From assembly GCA_021779665.1 (NCBI GenBank), contig JAJYAG010000025.1, positions 1 through 52,885 of the forward strand: DNA of 52,885 nucleotides. The letters are read 5' to 3'. A model generated the notes under the pieces. That model ran no database searches. It saw nothing but the letters and a program-made list of their open reading frames with translations, and had not been told where the DNA came from. Position numbers and translations under genes: made by a program. Positions 33,583 to 42,740 of this stretch are shown piece after piece. Each line of letters opens with the position of its first letter. The stretch's first letter is position 1. The stretch is from Bacteroidota bacterium (GTDB lineage: Bacteria; Bacteroidota; Bacteroidia; Bacteroidales; JAAUTT01).

Positions 33583-34290
33583 TCAATTAAAAGAATACCG
33601 GTAACTCAGAGTTAACACATTCAAATAATCAACATTCGGGTGAAGGTCTTTATCAACCAGAAATCCAACGCCCGCAAGATGCTTTTTATTGAATTTATAG
33701 TTTAGCTCTATTCCATACCGCTCGCTGTCGGAGAAATATGATGATATATATTTTAACCTGTAAAAACGTTCGTAGAAAACCGAGGGGGTAAGTTTAAAAT
33801 TAGGTATGTTATACTCAATTTCGAACTTGTGCCTGTTATACAGCCTGGGAGCCTTTTCTTCAACATCGTCGGCATACTTGTTTGTTTGACGTTGAACCCG
33901 GAACCGGTACGACAATTCAAACCTGTTAAAAGGATAAGTTAAGTCGATCTCCCCATAAAACCTGTTGCGGGCATAAAAATCGTCTTTAGTCTCCCTTTTA
34001 CGGATATAGCGGTAATAACCGCCAAAACTGATATAGTCATTCAGTTTGTAACTTAATCCGGCATCGGTAAAATACTGATCAACCTCTGATGCCTTGGAAG
34101 CCGTTCTAAGCTCTTCCGAAATATCCACTCTGAGATTCTTAACAATTTCGTAACGGGCAGAAACACTGTACCAGATACCAAAATCCCTGTCTTGCGCATT
34201 AACAGCTGAAACTGTCATAAGAAACAGCAATGCAAAATAAACCTTAAATTTATCGGATAAGCTAATTCTCGTTTTTCTAATCATCATCAT
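33583..34290 (-). CDS. DUF2490 outer-membrane protein
   Basis: About 235 residues from ATG 34290, the first of three consecutive methionines (34290, 34287, 34284); upstream in-frame codons lie deep inside the preceding gene. MMMIRKTRISLSDKFKVYFALLFLMTVSAVNAQ is a signal peptide. The mature DRDFGIWYSVSARYEIVKNLRVDISEELRT chain alternates aromatic beta strands and ends TLSYRYSFN, the terminal aromatic residue being typical of a small outer-membrane barrel. DUF2490 is of unknown function. The gene overlaps the end of the DUF4956 gene by 14 bp, so translation is probably coupled. Confidence 0.8.
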   Translation of the reverse strand: MMMIRKTRISLSDKFKVYFALLFLMTVSAVNAQDRDFGIWYSVSARYEIVKNLRVDISEELRTASKASEVDQYFTDAGLSYKLNDYISFGGYYRYIRKRETKDDFYARNRFYGEIDLTYPFNRFELSYRFRVQRQTNKYADDVEEKAPRLYNRHKFEIEYNIPNFKLTPSVFYERFYRLKYISSYFSDSERYGIELNYKFNKKHLAGVGFLVDKDLHPNVDYLNVLTLSYRYSFN

Positions 34291-34972
34291 TATCGTTTCT
34301 GGAAGTTGATTCGATGTCGGCATTATTAACATCGTTTCCGGTTGCAAAATAGTAAATCTTAACAGAAGCACAATCCTTTAACAGATCAATACGTCCTATT
34401 TCCACCCTGTTAATGGGTCGGATACCTGTCCGGTTTTCGATATCCTCAATCAATTCCTTTTGTCTGTCAGGCTTTATAAGATCAATCCGTTCGTAAAGAA
34501 TTGTTTTAACGGATTCGTGCTTTAAGAGCCAGAGTTTTTCGAGCCCATATACAATAAAAACTATCGAGAAATTGGTAAAGAACAATTCTGCATAACTTAC
34601 TTTTTTATTGGATAAGGCATTTACAACCGAAATTCCAATAACCAGAAATAAGTAAGTCATTTCCTTAATAGGTATAGCATCAGTACGATAGCGGATAATG
34701 CCGAATATGGCAAACAAACCAAGAGCAAAGCCTAGTTCAAGCTTAACGTTCGAAAGCAGATAACAAATCATAAAAGTTATGCCACCAATAAGAAAATAGC
34801 TGAACAAGTAGTCTTTACGCTTGGTGGTTCCATAATAAAGCCACCGCACCAGCAACAAAAGAACAACCATGTTAAGAGAGAAACGGAGAATCAGCTCGAC
34901 AAAATTATCGACATCAATTAATTCAATACCAAAAAATTTAATCTTTTCCTGCACTTGCAAAATGGGAATCAT
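34277..34972 (-). CDS. DUF4956 membrane protein
   Basis: 231 residues. Four likely transmembrane helices lie at about 30-45, 55-70, 75-90 and 105-145 (MVVLLLLVRWLYYG, YFLIGGITFMICYLL, LGFALGLFAIFGIIRYRTD, MTYLFLVIGISVVNAL). The FAIFGIIRYRTDAIPIKEMTYLF segment is the DUF4956 signature. The C-terminal ~80 residues are cytosolic with an RPINRVEIGRIDLL segment and an acidic tail. DUF4956 genes commonly occur with VTC/polyphosphate-polymerase-like and CotH genes, and both are adjacent here. It overlaps the upstream VTC-like gene by 35 bp. Confidence 0.85.
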   Translation of the reverse strand: MIPILQVQEKIKFFGIELIDVDNFVELILRFSLNMVVLLLLVRWLYYGTTKRKDYLFSYFLIGGITFMICYLLSNVKLELGFALGLFAIFGIIRYRTDAIPIKEMTYLFLVIGISVVNALSNKKVSYAELFFTNFSIVFIVYGLEKLWLLKHESVKTILYERIDLIKPDRQKELIEDIENRTGIRPINRVEIGRIDLLKDCASVKIYYFATGNDVNNADIESTSRNDNDDD

Positions 34973-35732
34973 AATTATTTTGAATTCGTTTTAAATACAA
35001 AAATTTAGGTTTAAGGGCGTTTTTACGTGGAATATCGCATATAAGGGCGCTGCCAACACAATATTTACTAAATCCCTCGGGACGTATACCTTTTTTCCGA
35101 AGTATTTTAATAAATAAGTTATTGTTGTTATTTCCTTCCTGCTTAATTTCAGCAATTGCAAGATAGGGCAGATCTTTTTCAGTACCACTGTTGCTCCGAA
35201 ATGCGATACAAAAGTCGAGCGTAATCCGGGTTTTGTCTTTAATACTCACCAGAGTAATCCTCTTAAAGTAATTGGTAATGACGGCGCTCAAACTACCCGA
35301 ATCCATATTGGTCCGGGCAAGCAGAAAATCCGCTGCATCCTTGTCAAAGTGACCGTTCACTTCATTTTTAATACGCCATTTAATTGTCCGGTTTTTATTT
35401 GATTTAAATTTCACCTCCAAATAAGAAACACCGGTGGACTCATAAGTACGATGCCTTATTTTATGGCGGTTCATCCGCCCGGAAATATGATGATTAAAAA
35501 GTGAGAAGTTCTGCGTATCGTAATAAGTGGTTACATACGAGAAAAGGCGCTCACTATTTATTTCCAAAACTTTATAAAAGTCCTTAGCCTGCAAAAGTAT
35601 TTCAGGAAGTTCTTCGACACTGAATACATATTTTGAGTCAGTACGATTCATAAGTTCTACCGAGTCCATCTCTTTTAAAGAAATTGGCTCGTACAACTTA
35701 AGTACATCCTGAATTTTTGGAAGAATCATCAT
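34938..35732 (-). CDS. VTC-like (polyphosphate polymerase/CYTH-type) domain protein
   Basis: 264 residues, no signal. The triphosphate-tunnel pattern is visible: LMNRTDSKYVFSVEELPEIL near residue 28 with the R-D-K trio, YVTTYYDTQNFSLFNHHISGRMNRHKIRHRTYESTGVSYLEVKFKSNKNRTIKWRI with alternating basic residues, TRITLDFCIAF, and a final EIKQEG..GIRPEGFSKYCVGSAL. VTC proteins in yeast make polyphosphate; the bacterial homologues next to DUF4956 and CotH genes are not well characterised. It follows the small YD-like gene by 2 bp and overlaps the DUF4956 gene. Confidence 0.85.
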   Translation of the reverse strand: MMILPKIQDVLKLYEPISLKEMDSVELMNRTDSKYVFSVEELPEILLQAKDFYKVLEINSERLFSYVTTYYDTQNFSLFNHHISGRMNRHKIRHRTYESTGVSYLEVKFKSNKNRTIKWRIKNEVNGHFDKDAADFLLARTNMDSGSLSAVITNYFKRITLVSIKDKTRITLDFCIAFRSNSGTEKDLPYLAIAEIKQEGNNNNNLFIKILRKKGIRPEGFSKYCVGSALICDIPRKNALKPKFLYLKRIQNNYDSHFASAGKD

Positions 35733-35734
35733 AC

Positions 35735-36148
35735 TTAATTCTGGTAATCGTATTGATAGGTGCGCTTAGACTTAAGTTTGCCGTCGCCACCATAGGTATT
35801 GCGCTCGGTACGTAGATTATTACTGTTATATTTATATTCGGTTGTACGAACTACTTTCCCGGTAGTAGAAAGTTCAGTTTCCTTAATTTTATTATTATTG
35901 GTATCGTACTGATATTTGAAATGGGTTTTAACTTTTCCGGCGCCATCATATTCAATTTCTTCGAGGATGTTTCCGTTTTTATCGTACAGGAAATATGATT
36001 CTTTTAATTGAGGCCCATTTTTTTCAATATCCTGCTTGTATTCGGTTACCGAACGAACATTGCTTTCCTTTACAGCTGTTTTTTTCTGCGCAAACAAAGG
36101 AGAGCCAAATAAGATAAACATTAACAAAACACCAGTAATTCTCACCAT
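35735..36148 (-). CDS. Exported small protein with YD-like repeats
   Basis: 137 residues. MVRITGVLLMFILFGSPLFAQ is a signal peptide. The mature part is four short repeats of tyrosine/aspartate type: YFLYDKNGNILEEIEYDGAGKV, FKYQYDTNNNKIKETELSTTGKV, YKYNSNNLRTERNTYGGDGKL and YQYDYQN. They resemble the repeats of the lipoprotein at 1724-2503 and RHS/YD repeats in general. It is first in a four-gene operon (this, VTC-like, DUF4956, DUF2490) with only 2 bp before the next start. It probably folds as a short beta ribbon in the periplasm. Confidence 0.75.
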   Translation of the reverse strand: MVRITGVLLMFILFGSPLFAQKKTAVKESNVRSVTEYKQDIEKNGPQLKESYFLYDKNGNILEEIEYDGAGKVKTHFKYQYDTNNNKIKETELSTTGKVVRTTEYKYNSNNLRTERNTYGGDGKLKSKRTYQYDYQN

Positions 36149-36274
36149 AGTTCAGATTAGATTTATATTAAATTAACGTTTAAAAAGAATAAAGTTTCAA
36201 TCGAATCGAATAAAATACAATCGAATTAAATTTTCCCCTAAAATAAACGTTTGTTTTTTAATATTAAATTAATC

Positions 36275-39247
36275 TCACTTGTATATGACTCCAAAATTTT
36301 GCCTTCCATCAATTTTCACAATTATTGGGCTGACGAAACGCAGGTGTCTCAAAAAGGAAGTCTCGGTTGCTGCTGGTTGTGCTTTCAGGTAATTGTAATC
36401 CATAAATCCGTCATTCATGTAAGGATTGATGGTCATGTAACCTACCCCGAAGGTGGTTATATTCTGAAAAAAGTGAGTTCCCTGACTGGGATCAATACGA
36501 TAATGCTCCAGTCCTGATTCTATGATTATTCTTGCTTCGGAAATCTGAGGCCATTTAACCGGAATCCCCAGAGATGGGTCACTCGACCCCCACCGGCCCG
36601 GGCCGATTAAAACATAATTTCTTTTTTCGTTGATAAACTGTTGATTTAAAACCTCCAGCTCCCTGGCAATCTGTTTAGTTTCGGACGATTTAAAGCTCTC
36701 GGATTTCACATACACCAAATCGCAAATATTCTCAATTATTCCATTCCCTAAAGCTGCCTTGGAATAAACAATAGTATCCTCAAGTTGCACATTCTCAAGT
36801 TTAAATGTTATCCTCTGTTCATTAGCTACAATGGGCCTTATCTGAAGAAAACTAAATATTTTCGGTTGACCCCGTGGAGTATCCAGGTTCGCGGCAAATT
36901 CAATTTCAATGGGGTTCCCCATTTCCTTAACCCCGATATCCAGCATCGTATCCAGAATATCTGCAAGCGGAAAGGTATTATGATTCAGAATATGCGAAAA
37001 AGTAATCACCCTTTTGCCATGAGTGTGAATATCATCTTTTATAACCTGATTTTCCATGTCGTAAGTGGAAGCGGCATACCTGAATCCATGATCATTTTCG
37101 GCCTCGGTAATTTTAAGTCTGAGCAAATTAGCCGAATCGTCGATGGATGGCTTGAAAATGGTTTCGTTTAAATCCAGCGCATAGAAGGTTTTTTGAGTTT
37201 CTTTCAGCACTGAATTTACATCGGAAAGCTGAATAATTTTTTTGGGGTATTTAGGTGAGAAACGAATGGAAGCACCTCCATCCACAACATGCTTTCCTAA
37301 ACCATAAGCAATGTTGACAATACCATCGGCAGAAGTTTCGGGCTTTATGGGGTAATAATTTATTGACCGGGCTACCCCCGAAAGTGTGGGATAAAACTTA
37401 TTATCATAGCGTGTTCCGCAAACTTCCTGAAGAATTATTCCCATCTTTTCTTCATCAATCACATTGGAAGTTGCAGTAATGTATGCTTTGCTGCTTCTGT
37501 AAAAAACCGAAGCATAAACGGCCTTAATGGCATCGCACAAAGGCTTGAGCGTAAGCATTGCATCGTTTGGATTGCGAGGAATCATGTAGGTCGAGTATAT
37601 TCCTGCGAAAGGCTGGTAATGAGAATCTTCCAGCTTGCTCGATGACCGGATCGCAATAGGATTTTTTACTGCCGAAATATAGGCATGTAAGTCCTGCAAC
37701 AACCTTTCGGGCAATTTAGCCTTTATAAATCGCTCCAGAATTTCTTCGTCGGGAATATCAGATAAGGCAACATCGTAAAGTTTATTAGTCTCCATAAACT
37801 CTTCAAAGAAATCCGTGCTTATCACCACTGTTCGTGGAATCGAAATAATGATGTTCGGGTATTTATTGAAAAGCTTATATTTTTTAATGATGGAGTTCGA
37901 AAATGCTAGTCCGCGCGCCTTTCCTCCAATAGAACCTTCGCCAATACGGCTGAAAGTAAGATACTCATCATACGAATCCTTATTGAAAGTTGCGATGATA
38001 CCCCGGCCTTTGGTCATGCGGTAATTACCAATGGCTTTGAAAATATAATTTTTAACCTCCGAAAGATTATTAAAATCTTCAATTTTTAGCTGCCGGAATA
38101 GATGAGCAATGGAAAACAAAGCGCGTGCATTTAACCACCTTGATATCTCGTTTCGGGACGAGTGATAGGAAAATGACTTATCGGGCACTTTCATAATGAG
38201 GTACTGTAGCGACTGCAGATCCGAAGCTCTTGCCAGCTCTTCGAGGGTATCGGGATCGCGGAAAATCAGGTCGCCAAACCCAAAGCTGCGGATAATATGA
38301 TCACGTAAATCGAGCGACAGTGTGTTGCTGTGCTTATGAATGAACCCAGCATTAAGATTCGCGGTAAGATTTTGGTTTGCCAGATCCGACGACTGAAAGA
38401 TGAACGGCATAAAAGGATCTTCGTCGTGAATAATCTTACAAAGATCGATACCGCCTTTAGTACCTTCAATTTTACGGAGGTCGTCCTTAAAACTTACATC
38501 GGAAATAATTCCAAGCAGATTATTTTTATACTGTTTGTAAAGACTTAAAGCGTCCTCAAAATTAGTAGCCAGCAATATCTTTGGTCGGCCGCGCATACGA
38601 AGCATCTTCTGATGTTCGTTCAGCGCTTCTTTCATAAATTCGCGCGACTGCTTAAAAACAATCTTATAAAGAATTGGAAGATAGATGGAGTTGAAACGAA
38701 TAGAATCTTCAACAAGCAATATTGCCTGAACGCCAATTCTTTCCATATCAAATTCGGCATTCATCCTGTCCTCAATGAGTTTGATAATGGCCAGTAAAAG
38801 ATCGGCATTACCCAGCCAGCAGAAAACATAATCGATGGCGCTCAGATCCTCGTTCCTGAGCCGCATTGACACTTCCCTCGAAAAATGCGTTAAAACTACA
38901 ATCGGAATTGAAGCATACTTTTTCTTAATTCGTGTGGCGAGCTCAAACGTATCGATATCGCGAATGCTAAGCATTTCGATTACCAGATCGATTTGATCAG
39001 TTTCGAGTATTTTAAAAGCTTCTTCGGCCGAATCGGCCAGCACAAAACGCGGTGGGTAGCGGAGATGAAGGGAAACGTATTCGTTAAAAATCTGCTCATC
39101 AACACGACCGTCTTCTTCGAGCATAAAGGCATCGTAACTGCTACAAATAAGCAAAACCCTGCTGATACGTTTTTGCATCAGCAGGTTAAATGCCGTTTCC
39201 TGAAAAGAAAACTTTTCCGGATCTAAGAAGTCGGGCTTAAGAGCCAT
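36275..39247 (-). CDS. Receiver-like plus PEP-synthase-type ATP-grasp protein
   Basis: 990 residues. N-terminal half: two receiver-like regions, about 28-160 (ISRVLLICSSYDAFMLEEDGR, IDLVIEMLSIRDIDTFELATRIKKKYASIPIVVLTHFSR) and about 170-330 (QAILLVEDSIRFNSIYLPILY, LLGIISDVSFKDDL). In the first, the phosphoacceptor Asp position reads VIEMLS, so it looks like a pseudo-receiver. From about 430 the PPDK/PEP-synthase N-terminal ATP-binding domain begins: GKARGLAFSNSII, then NPIAIRSSSKLEDSHYQPFAGIYSTY, LQEVCGTRYDNKFYPTLSGVARSINYYP and EIEFAANLD...FSFLQIRPI. The swivelling phosphohistidine domain and the PEP/pyruvate domain are absent. Bacteroidota homologues are annotated PEP/pyruvate-binding domain proteins. 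It lies upstream of no co-directed gene within the 120 bp that follow it. Confidence 0.85.
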   Translation of the reverse strand: MALKPDFLDPEKFSFQETAFNLLMQKRISRVLLICSSYDAFMLEEDGRVDEQIFNEYVSLHLRYPPRFVLADSAEEAFKILETDQIDLVIEMLSIRDIDTFELATRIKKKYASIPIVVLTHFSREVSMRLRNEDLSAIDYVFCWLGNADLLLAIIKLIEDRMNAEFDMERIGVQAILLVEDSIRFNSIYLPILYKIVFKQSREFMKEALNEHQKMLRMRGRPKILLATNFEDALSLYKQYKNNLLGIISDVSFKDDLRKIEGTKGGIDLCKIIHDEDPFMPFIFQSSDLANQNLTANLNAGFIHKHSNTLSLDLRDHIIRSFGFGDLIFRDPDTLEELARASDLQSLQYLIMKVPDKSFSYHSSRNEISRWLNARALFSIAHLFRQLKIEDFNNLSEVKNYIFKAIGNYRMTKGRGIIATFNKDSYDEYLTFSRIGEGSIGGKARGLAFSNSIIKKYKLFNKYPNIIISIPRTVVISTDFFEEFMETNKLYDVALSDIPDEEILERFIKAKLPERLLQDLHAYISAVKNPIAIRSSSKLEDSHYQPFAGIYSTYMIPRNPNDAMLTLKPLCDAIKAVYASVFYRSSKAYITATSNVIDEEKMGIILQEVCGTRYDNKFYPTLSGVARSINYYPIKPETSADGIVNIAYGLGKHVVDGGASIRFSPKYPKKIIQLSDVNSVLKETQKTFYALDLNETIFKPSIDDSANLLRLKITEAENDHGFRYAASTYDMENQVIKDDIHTHGKRVITFSHILNHNTFPLADILDTMLDIGVKEMGNPIEIEFAANLDTPRGQPKIFSFLQIRPIVANEQRITFKLENVQLEDTIVYSKAALGNGIIENICDLVYVKSESFKSSETKQIARELEVLNQQFINEKRNYVLIGPGRWGSSDPSLGIPVKWPQISEARIIIESGLEHYRIDPSQGTHFFQNITTFGVGYMTINPYMNDGFMDYNYLKAQPAATETSFLRHLRFVSPIIVKIDGRQNFGVIYK

Positions 39248-39574
39248 AGTATTTTTTAAGGTCCATAGCTTTTAGTCGATAGTCCGTAGTGGGTCTGTTG
39301 CACATTATTGTTGATACTAAATAGGACGTATAATTGCGGCGATGTTAAGCATAAAGCCCTTTTTAACATGTTTTCACGCCGCCAAAAATAATTCTATTTG
39401 ATTAGCCCAGGGCGCCGCTTCGCTTTGCCCCGGGCTATATTATCTAAGGCCTTCAGCCTTAAAAAATATAAAAGACAAAATACATTTTTGTGCAACATAG
39501 CCTCCATAGTTAATACAATCCACATTTTTGACTTTTCAAATCTATGGACTAATTGCTATCGACCATCGACTATA
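39248..39574. repeat. Palindrome-rich interval between korB and the ATP-grasp gene
   Basis: Three inverted repeats are stacked here: GCGGCG...TTAA / TTAA...CGCCGC (about 39336-39382, with inner ATGTTAA/TTAACAT), TAGCCCAGGGC / GCCCCGGGCTA (39403-39437), and TAAGGC / GCCTTA (39445-39461) with a 5-base loop. The outer edges carry AGTCGATAGTCC- and CTATGGACTAAT-like words in inverse orientation. The interval separates korB, upstream on the minus strand, from the ATP-grasp gene. It looks like REP-type repeat sequence plus terminators. No gene was seen. Confidence 0.6.
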
Positions 39575-40612
39575 TCAATCTATTTCAAAAACGTCTCCGC
39601 TGTTCAGGAGTTCGTCAACACTTTTAATCTTTGCAGTTTCTTTAGCCATCTTAATCTGCTCAACAACCTGATCGTCGTAAGTTGAAAAACTGGCAGAACG
39701 AATTACTCCCAAAGCAATCGGGAATTCAGGAGGCGACAGTTTAGCGAGCATCAGATGAATACCCGGATCGAGGCTATATTGATCGTGTACCAGAATATCG
39801 TCTAAAGTTATACCATTTTCGCCAATTGTCACAACCTCGAGTTTGGTACCGTTAATGCGGATTCCCTTATTCTTATCTTTACCGAAAATCATATGCTCCC
39901 CATGTTTCAGGTGAAGCTGGTAGTCGTCGCGGAAATCGCGCGAAGTAATACTGGCATGAGCTTTATCGGCAAAAATAATACAGTTCTGAAGCACCTCAAT
40001 TACAGCTGTTCCGTCGTGCTTTGCAGCTTCAAACATGGCATCGGTCATCATGCGGGGGTTTGTGTCGGTAACGCGAGCAAAAAAAGTTCCCTGCGCTCCC
40101 ATCACAAGTTCTCCTGGGTTAAAAGGATGTTCTATGGTACCGTGAGGTGAAGTTTTTGTTACAGTTCCCACCGGACTGGTTGGAGAGAACTGGCCTTTGG
40201 TCAGACCATAAATCTGGTTGTTGAACAATAGAATGTTCACGTCCATATTACGGCGGATGATATGAATAAAGTGATTTCCACCGATAGCCATCGAATCGCC
40301 GTCGCCGGTTGCAATCCAAACGCTAAGTCCCGGGTTGGCAATTTTTACGCCCGAGGCAATAGCCGTTGCACGGCCATGAATTCCGTGAAAACCATAAGTA
40401 TTCACGTAATATGGAAAACGAGACGAACATCCGATTCCGGAAACAATTATAAAATTCTCTTTTTTGTAGCCTATTTTTGGAAATACCTGTTCAACAGAAT
40501 TGAGGATGGCATGGGATCCGCATCCGGGACACCATTTAACCATCTGATCGCTGACAAAATCCTCTTTGGTCAGCTCTATATCGCTTACTTCTATAGTTTT
40601 ATTCAGGGGCAT
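39575..40612 (-). CDS. korB: 2-oxoacid:ferredoxin oxidoreductase, beta subunit
   Basis: 345 residues. VKWCPGCGSHAILNSVEQVF (Cys28 and Cys31 of the CPGCG motif) and the thiamine diphosphate motif GDGDSMAIGGNHFIHIIRRNMDVNILLFNNQIYGLTKGQFSPTS are diagnostic of the KorB/PorB family; the 2-oxoglutarate-specific assignment rests on resemblance to Bacteroidota KorB and on the fused gamma-alpha partner upstream. With KorA it oxidises a 2-oxoacid to acyl-CoA, reducing ferredoxin, or runs in reverse for CO2 fixation. It is separated by 2 bp from korA and translated with it. Confidence 0.92.
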   Translation of the reverse strand: MPLNKTIEVSDIELTKEDFVSDQMVKWCPGCGSHAILNSVEQVFPKIGYKKENFIIVSGIGCSSRFPYYVNTYGFHGIHGRATAIASGVKIANPGLSVWIATGDGDSMAIGGNHFIHIIRRNMDVNILLFNNQIYGLTKGQFSPTSPVGTVTKTSPHGTIEHPFNPGELVMGAQGTFFARVTDTNPRMMTDAMFEAAKHDGTAVIEVLQNCIIFADKAHASITSRDFRDDYQLHLKHGEHMIFGKDKNKGIRINGTKLEVVTIGENGITLDDILVHDQYSLDPGIHLMLAKLSPPEFPIALGVIRSASFSTYDDQVVEQIKMAKETAKIKSVDELLNSGDVFEID

Positions 40613-40614
40613 GA

Positions 40615-42459
40615 TTATTCCTCCAGAGTTTTAGTAAATTTATTAACCAGTTCATTAACCATAAATGGTAATCCCTGAACTTTATTGTACTGCTGATAGC
40701 TAAAACCATGGTGTGTCATTCGTAAGTAATTAACAAACTGACCACTGTTTAGCTCACACACAAGAATTTTTTTGAACTTTTTAAATACCTCGGCAGTATT
40801 GCGTGGCAAAGGCATAATATGTTTAAAATGTGCATGACTGACGCTCTTGCCCTTTTCCTGCATTTCTTTAACCGCTGTAAGAACAGGACCTTCTGTTCCA
40901 CCCCAGCTTACTATCAGCAAGTCACCTTCGGGAGCACCAACAACAGAGAGCGGATCAACAAAATCAGCAATCTTCTGAATTTTAGCTTCACGAAGATTTA
41001 CCATTGTCTCGTGATTAATGGGATCGGTAGTAACTGTACCAGCAACATTTTCCTTTTCCAAACCTCCGATACGGTGACGCAGACCTTCCGTTCCCGGAAG
41101 CGCCCACTTGCGGACATGAGTTTCCTGATCGCGACGATACGGTTTGTAGTCGGGGTCGTTTGGTTTAGCTATAGGAGGCGTAATCGGTTTAAGATCGGCA
41201 ACTTTCGGGATGCGGAACAGCTCCGATCCATTTCCTATATAACCATCGGTGAGTAAAATTACCGGGGTCATGTGTTCCATTGCCAGCTTTGCCGCTTCGT
41301 AGGCAGCGTAAAAACAATCGGCTGGTGAGGAAGCTGCCATAACAACCATGGGACATTCACCATTACGGCCAAATAAAGCCTGATACAAGTCAGACTGTTC
41401 CGATTTGGTAGGCATACCTGTGGAAGGACCTGCACGCTGTACATCAACAATCACCAGCGGCAACTCAGTTATAACAGCCAGACCCATTGCTTCACTTTTT
41501 AGTGAGAAACCAGGGCCCGATGTGGTTGTGATTGCCAGAGAACCTGTAAAACTGGCTCCTATCGAGGAACAAATACCGGCTATTTCGTCTTCGGCCTGAA
41601 AAATTTTAGCGCCTAAGGATTTATGTTTTGCTAATTCAATAAGAATATCGGTTGCCGGAGTAATAGGATACGAACCCAGGAAAAGCGGCCGGCCCGACCG
41701 TTCAGAAGCTGCAAGTAGTCCCCATGCTGTAGCAATATTACCTGTAATGATGCGGTATTTCCCTTTTTCAATCTTTGCTGGCGGAATGTAATAAGTCGAA
41801 TGCAGCGCTTCAACTGTTTCGGCATAATTATAACCCGCCTGAACTGCAAGTTTGTTAGCACTTGCTATCGCCGGTTTTTTACCAAACTTCTGCTCAATTA
41901 GTTCAAGAGAATGCTTTGTATCGCGATTAAAAATATACAGGGTAATGCCCAGCGCAAACATGTTGCGAGACTTTTCGGCAATTTTAAATCCATCGGTAAT
42001 GTCTTCAAAAGCCTTTTTAGTCATGGAGGTAATAGGAGCCTTGATAACGTTAAATCCGCTTAAAGAGCCGTCTTCGAGCGGATTGTTCTTGTAACCTGCT
42101 TTATCAAAAGCTTTAACATCGAAAGTATCCACATCCACAATGATAGTACCTCCTGGTTTTGCCCATTTCAGATTTGCCTTCAGGGAAGCAGGATTCATTG
42201 CAACCAGCACGTCGCATAAGTCGCCAATGGTATGAATTTTTTTCTTTCCAATATGAACCTGAAACCCTGACACGCCGGCAACGGTATTGTGTGGGGCACG
42301 AATTTCGGCGGGGTAATCGGGGAAGGTAGCAATATCATTCCCTTCCTTAACAGCCGAATCGGAAAATATAGTTCCGGTAAGTTGCATTCCATCGCCGCTG
42401 TCGCCAACAAATTTAACCACAACATTATCCAGTTCTATTCGCTCAATATTATTACTCAT
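40615..42459 (-). CDS. korA: 2-oxoacid:ferredoxin oxidoreductase, fused gamma-alpha subunit
   Basis: 614 residues. The N-terminal gamma-type domain (about 1-190: VVKFVGDSGDGMQLTGTIFSD, RAPHNTVAGVSGFQVHIG, VLVAMNPASLKANLKWAKPGGTIIVD) is fused to the alpha domain (about 210-614: GLLAASERSGRPLFLGSYPITPATDILIELAKH, AEDEIAGICSSIGASFTGSLAITTTSGPGFSLKSEAMGLAVITELPLVIVDVQRAGPSTGMPTKSEQSDL). This is the KorA arrangement of Bacteroidota. It forms the enzyme with KorB immediately downstream. It is the first gene of this operon; the upstream interval to the divergent carbonic anhydrase gene contains the promoters. Confidence 0.93.
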   Translation of the reverse strand: MSNNIERIELDNVVVKFVGDSGDGMQLTGTIFSDSAVKEGNDIATFPDYPAEIRAPHNTVAGVSGFQVHIGKKKIHTIGDLCDVLVAMNPASLKANLKWAKPGGTIIVDVDTFDVKAFDKAGYKNNPLEDGSLSGFNVIKAPITSMTKKAFEDITDGFKIAEKSRNMFALGITLYIFNRDTKHSLELIEQKFGKKPAIASANKLAVQAGYNYAETVEALHSTYYIPPAKIEKGKYRIITGNIATAWGLLAASERSGRPLFLGSYPITPATDILIELAKHKSLGAKIFQAEDEIAGICSSIGASFTGSLAITTTSGPGFSLKSEAMGLAVITELPLVIVDVQRAGPSTGMPTKSEQSDLYQALFGRNGECPMVVMAASSPADCFYAAYEAAKLAMEHMTPVILLTDGYIGNGSELFRIPKVADLKPITPPIAKPNDPDYKPYRRDQETHVRKWALPGTEGLRHRIGGLEKENVAGTVTTDPINHETMVNLREAKIQKIADFVDPLSVVGAPEGDLLIVSWGGTEGPVLTAVKEMQEKGKSVSHAHFKHIMPLPRNTAEVFKKFKKILVCELNSGQFVNYLRMTHHGFSYQQYNKVQGLPFMVNELVNKFTKTLEE

Positions 42460-42650
42460 TAGAATTTCAATTATTTAATTTAAAGGTAGCTTAATTTAAG
42501 ATATTTAAGTCTTATTTAATTAAGATTTTTTGCCAAAATTATTGTTTTTAAAGTCCTTTCTACGTTAATTCCATATTTTGTATAACAGTGAAATTTGTCA
42601 TTCTTTCGTTCAGAAAAGAATTTTAATGCGGTAAATTTGTATTCGGGTTT

Positions 42651-42733
42651 ATGTGTTATGAGTTACGGGTTATGGGTGTATTTTTCCTAATACCTAAATA
42701 CCTAACAGCTAAATACCTAAAAACTAAAAACAG
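42651..42733. repeat. Short word-repeat element before the carbonic anhydrase gene
   Basis: The words GTTATGAGTTACGGGTTATG (42656-42675) and TAATACCTAAATACCTAAC (about 42689-42707) are repeated and partly inverse-complementary (TAGGTATTTAGGTATTA against GGGTTATGGGTGTA). TACCTAAA occurs three times in 30 bp. Similar low-complexity palindromic words occur at 28567-28633. No protein-coding role is likely. Confidence 0.45.
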
Positions 42734-42740
42734 AGAAGAA

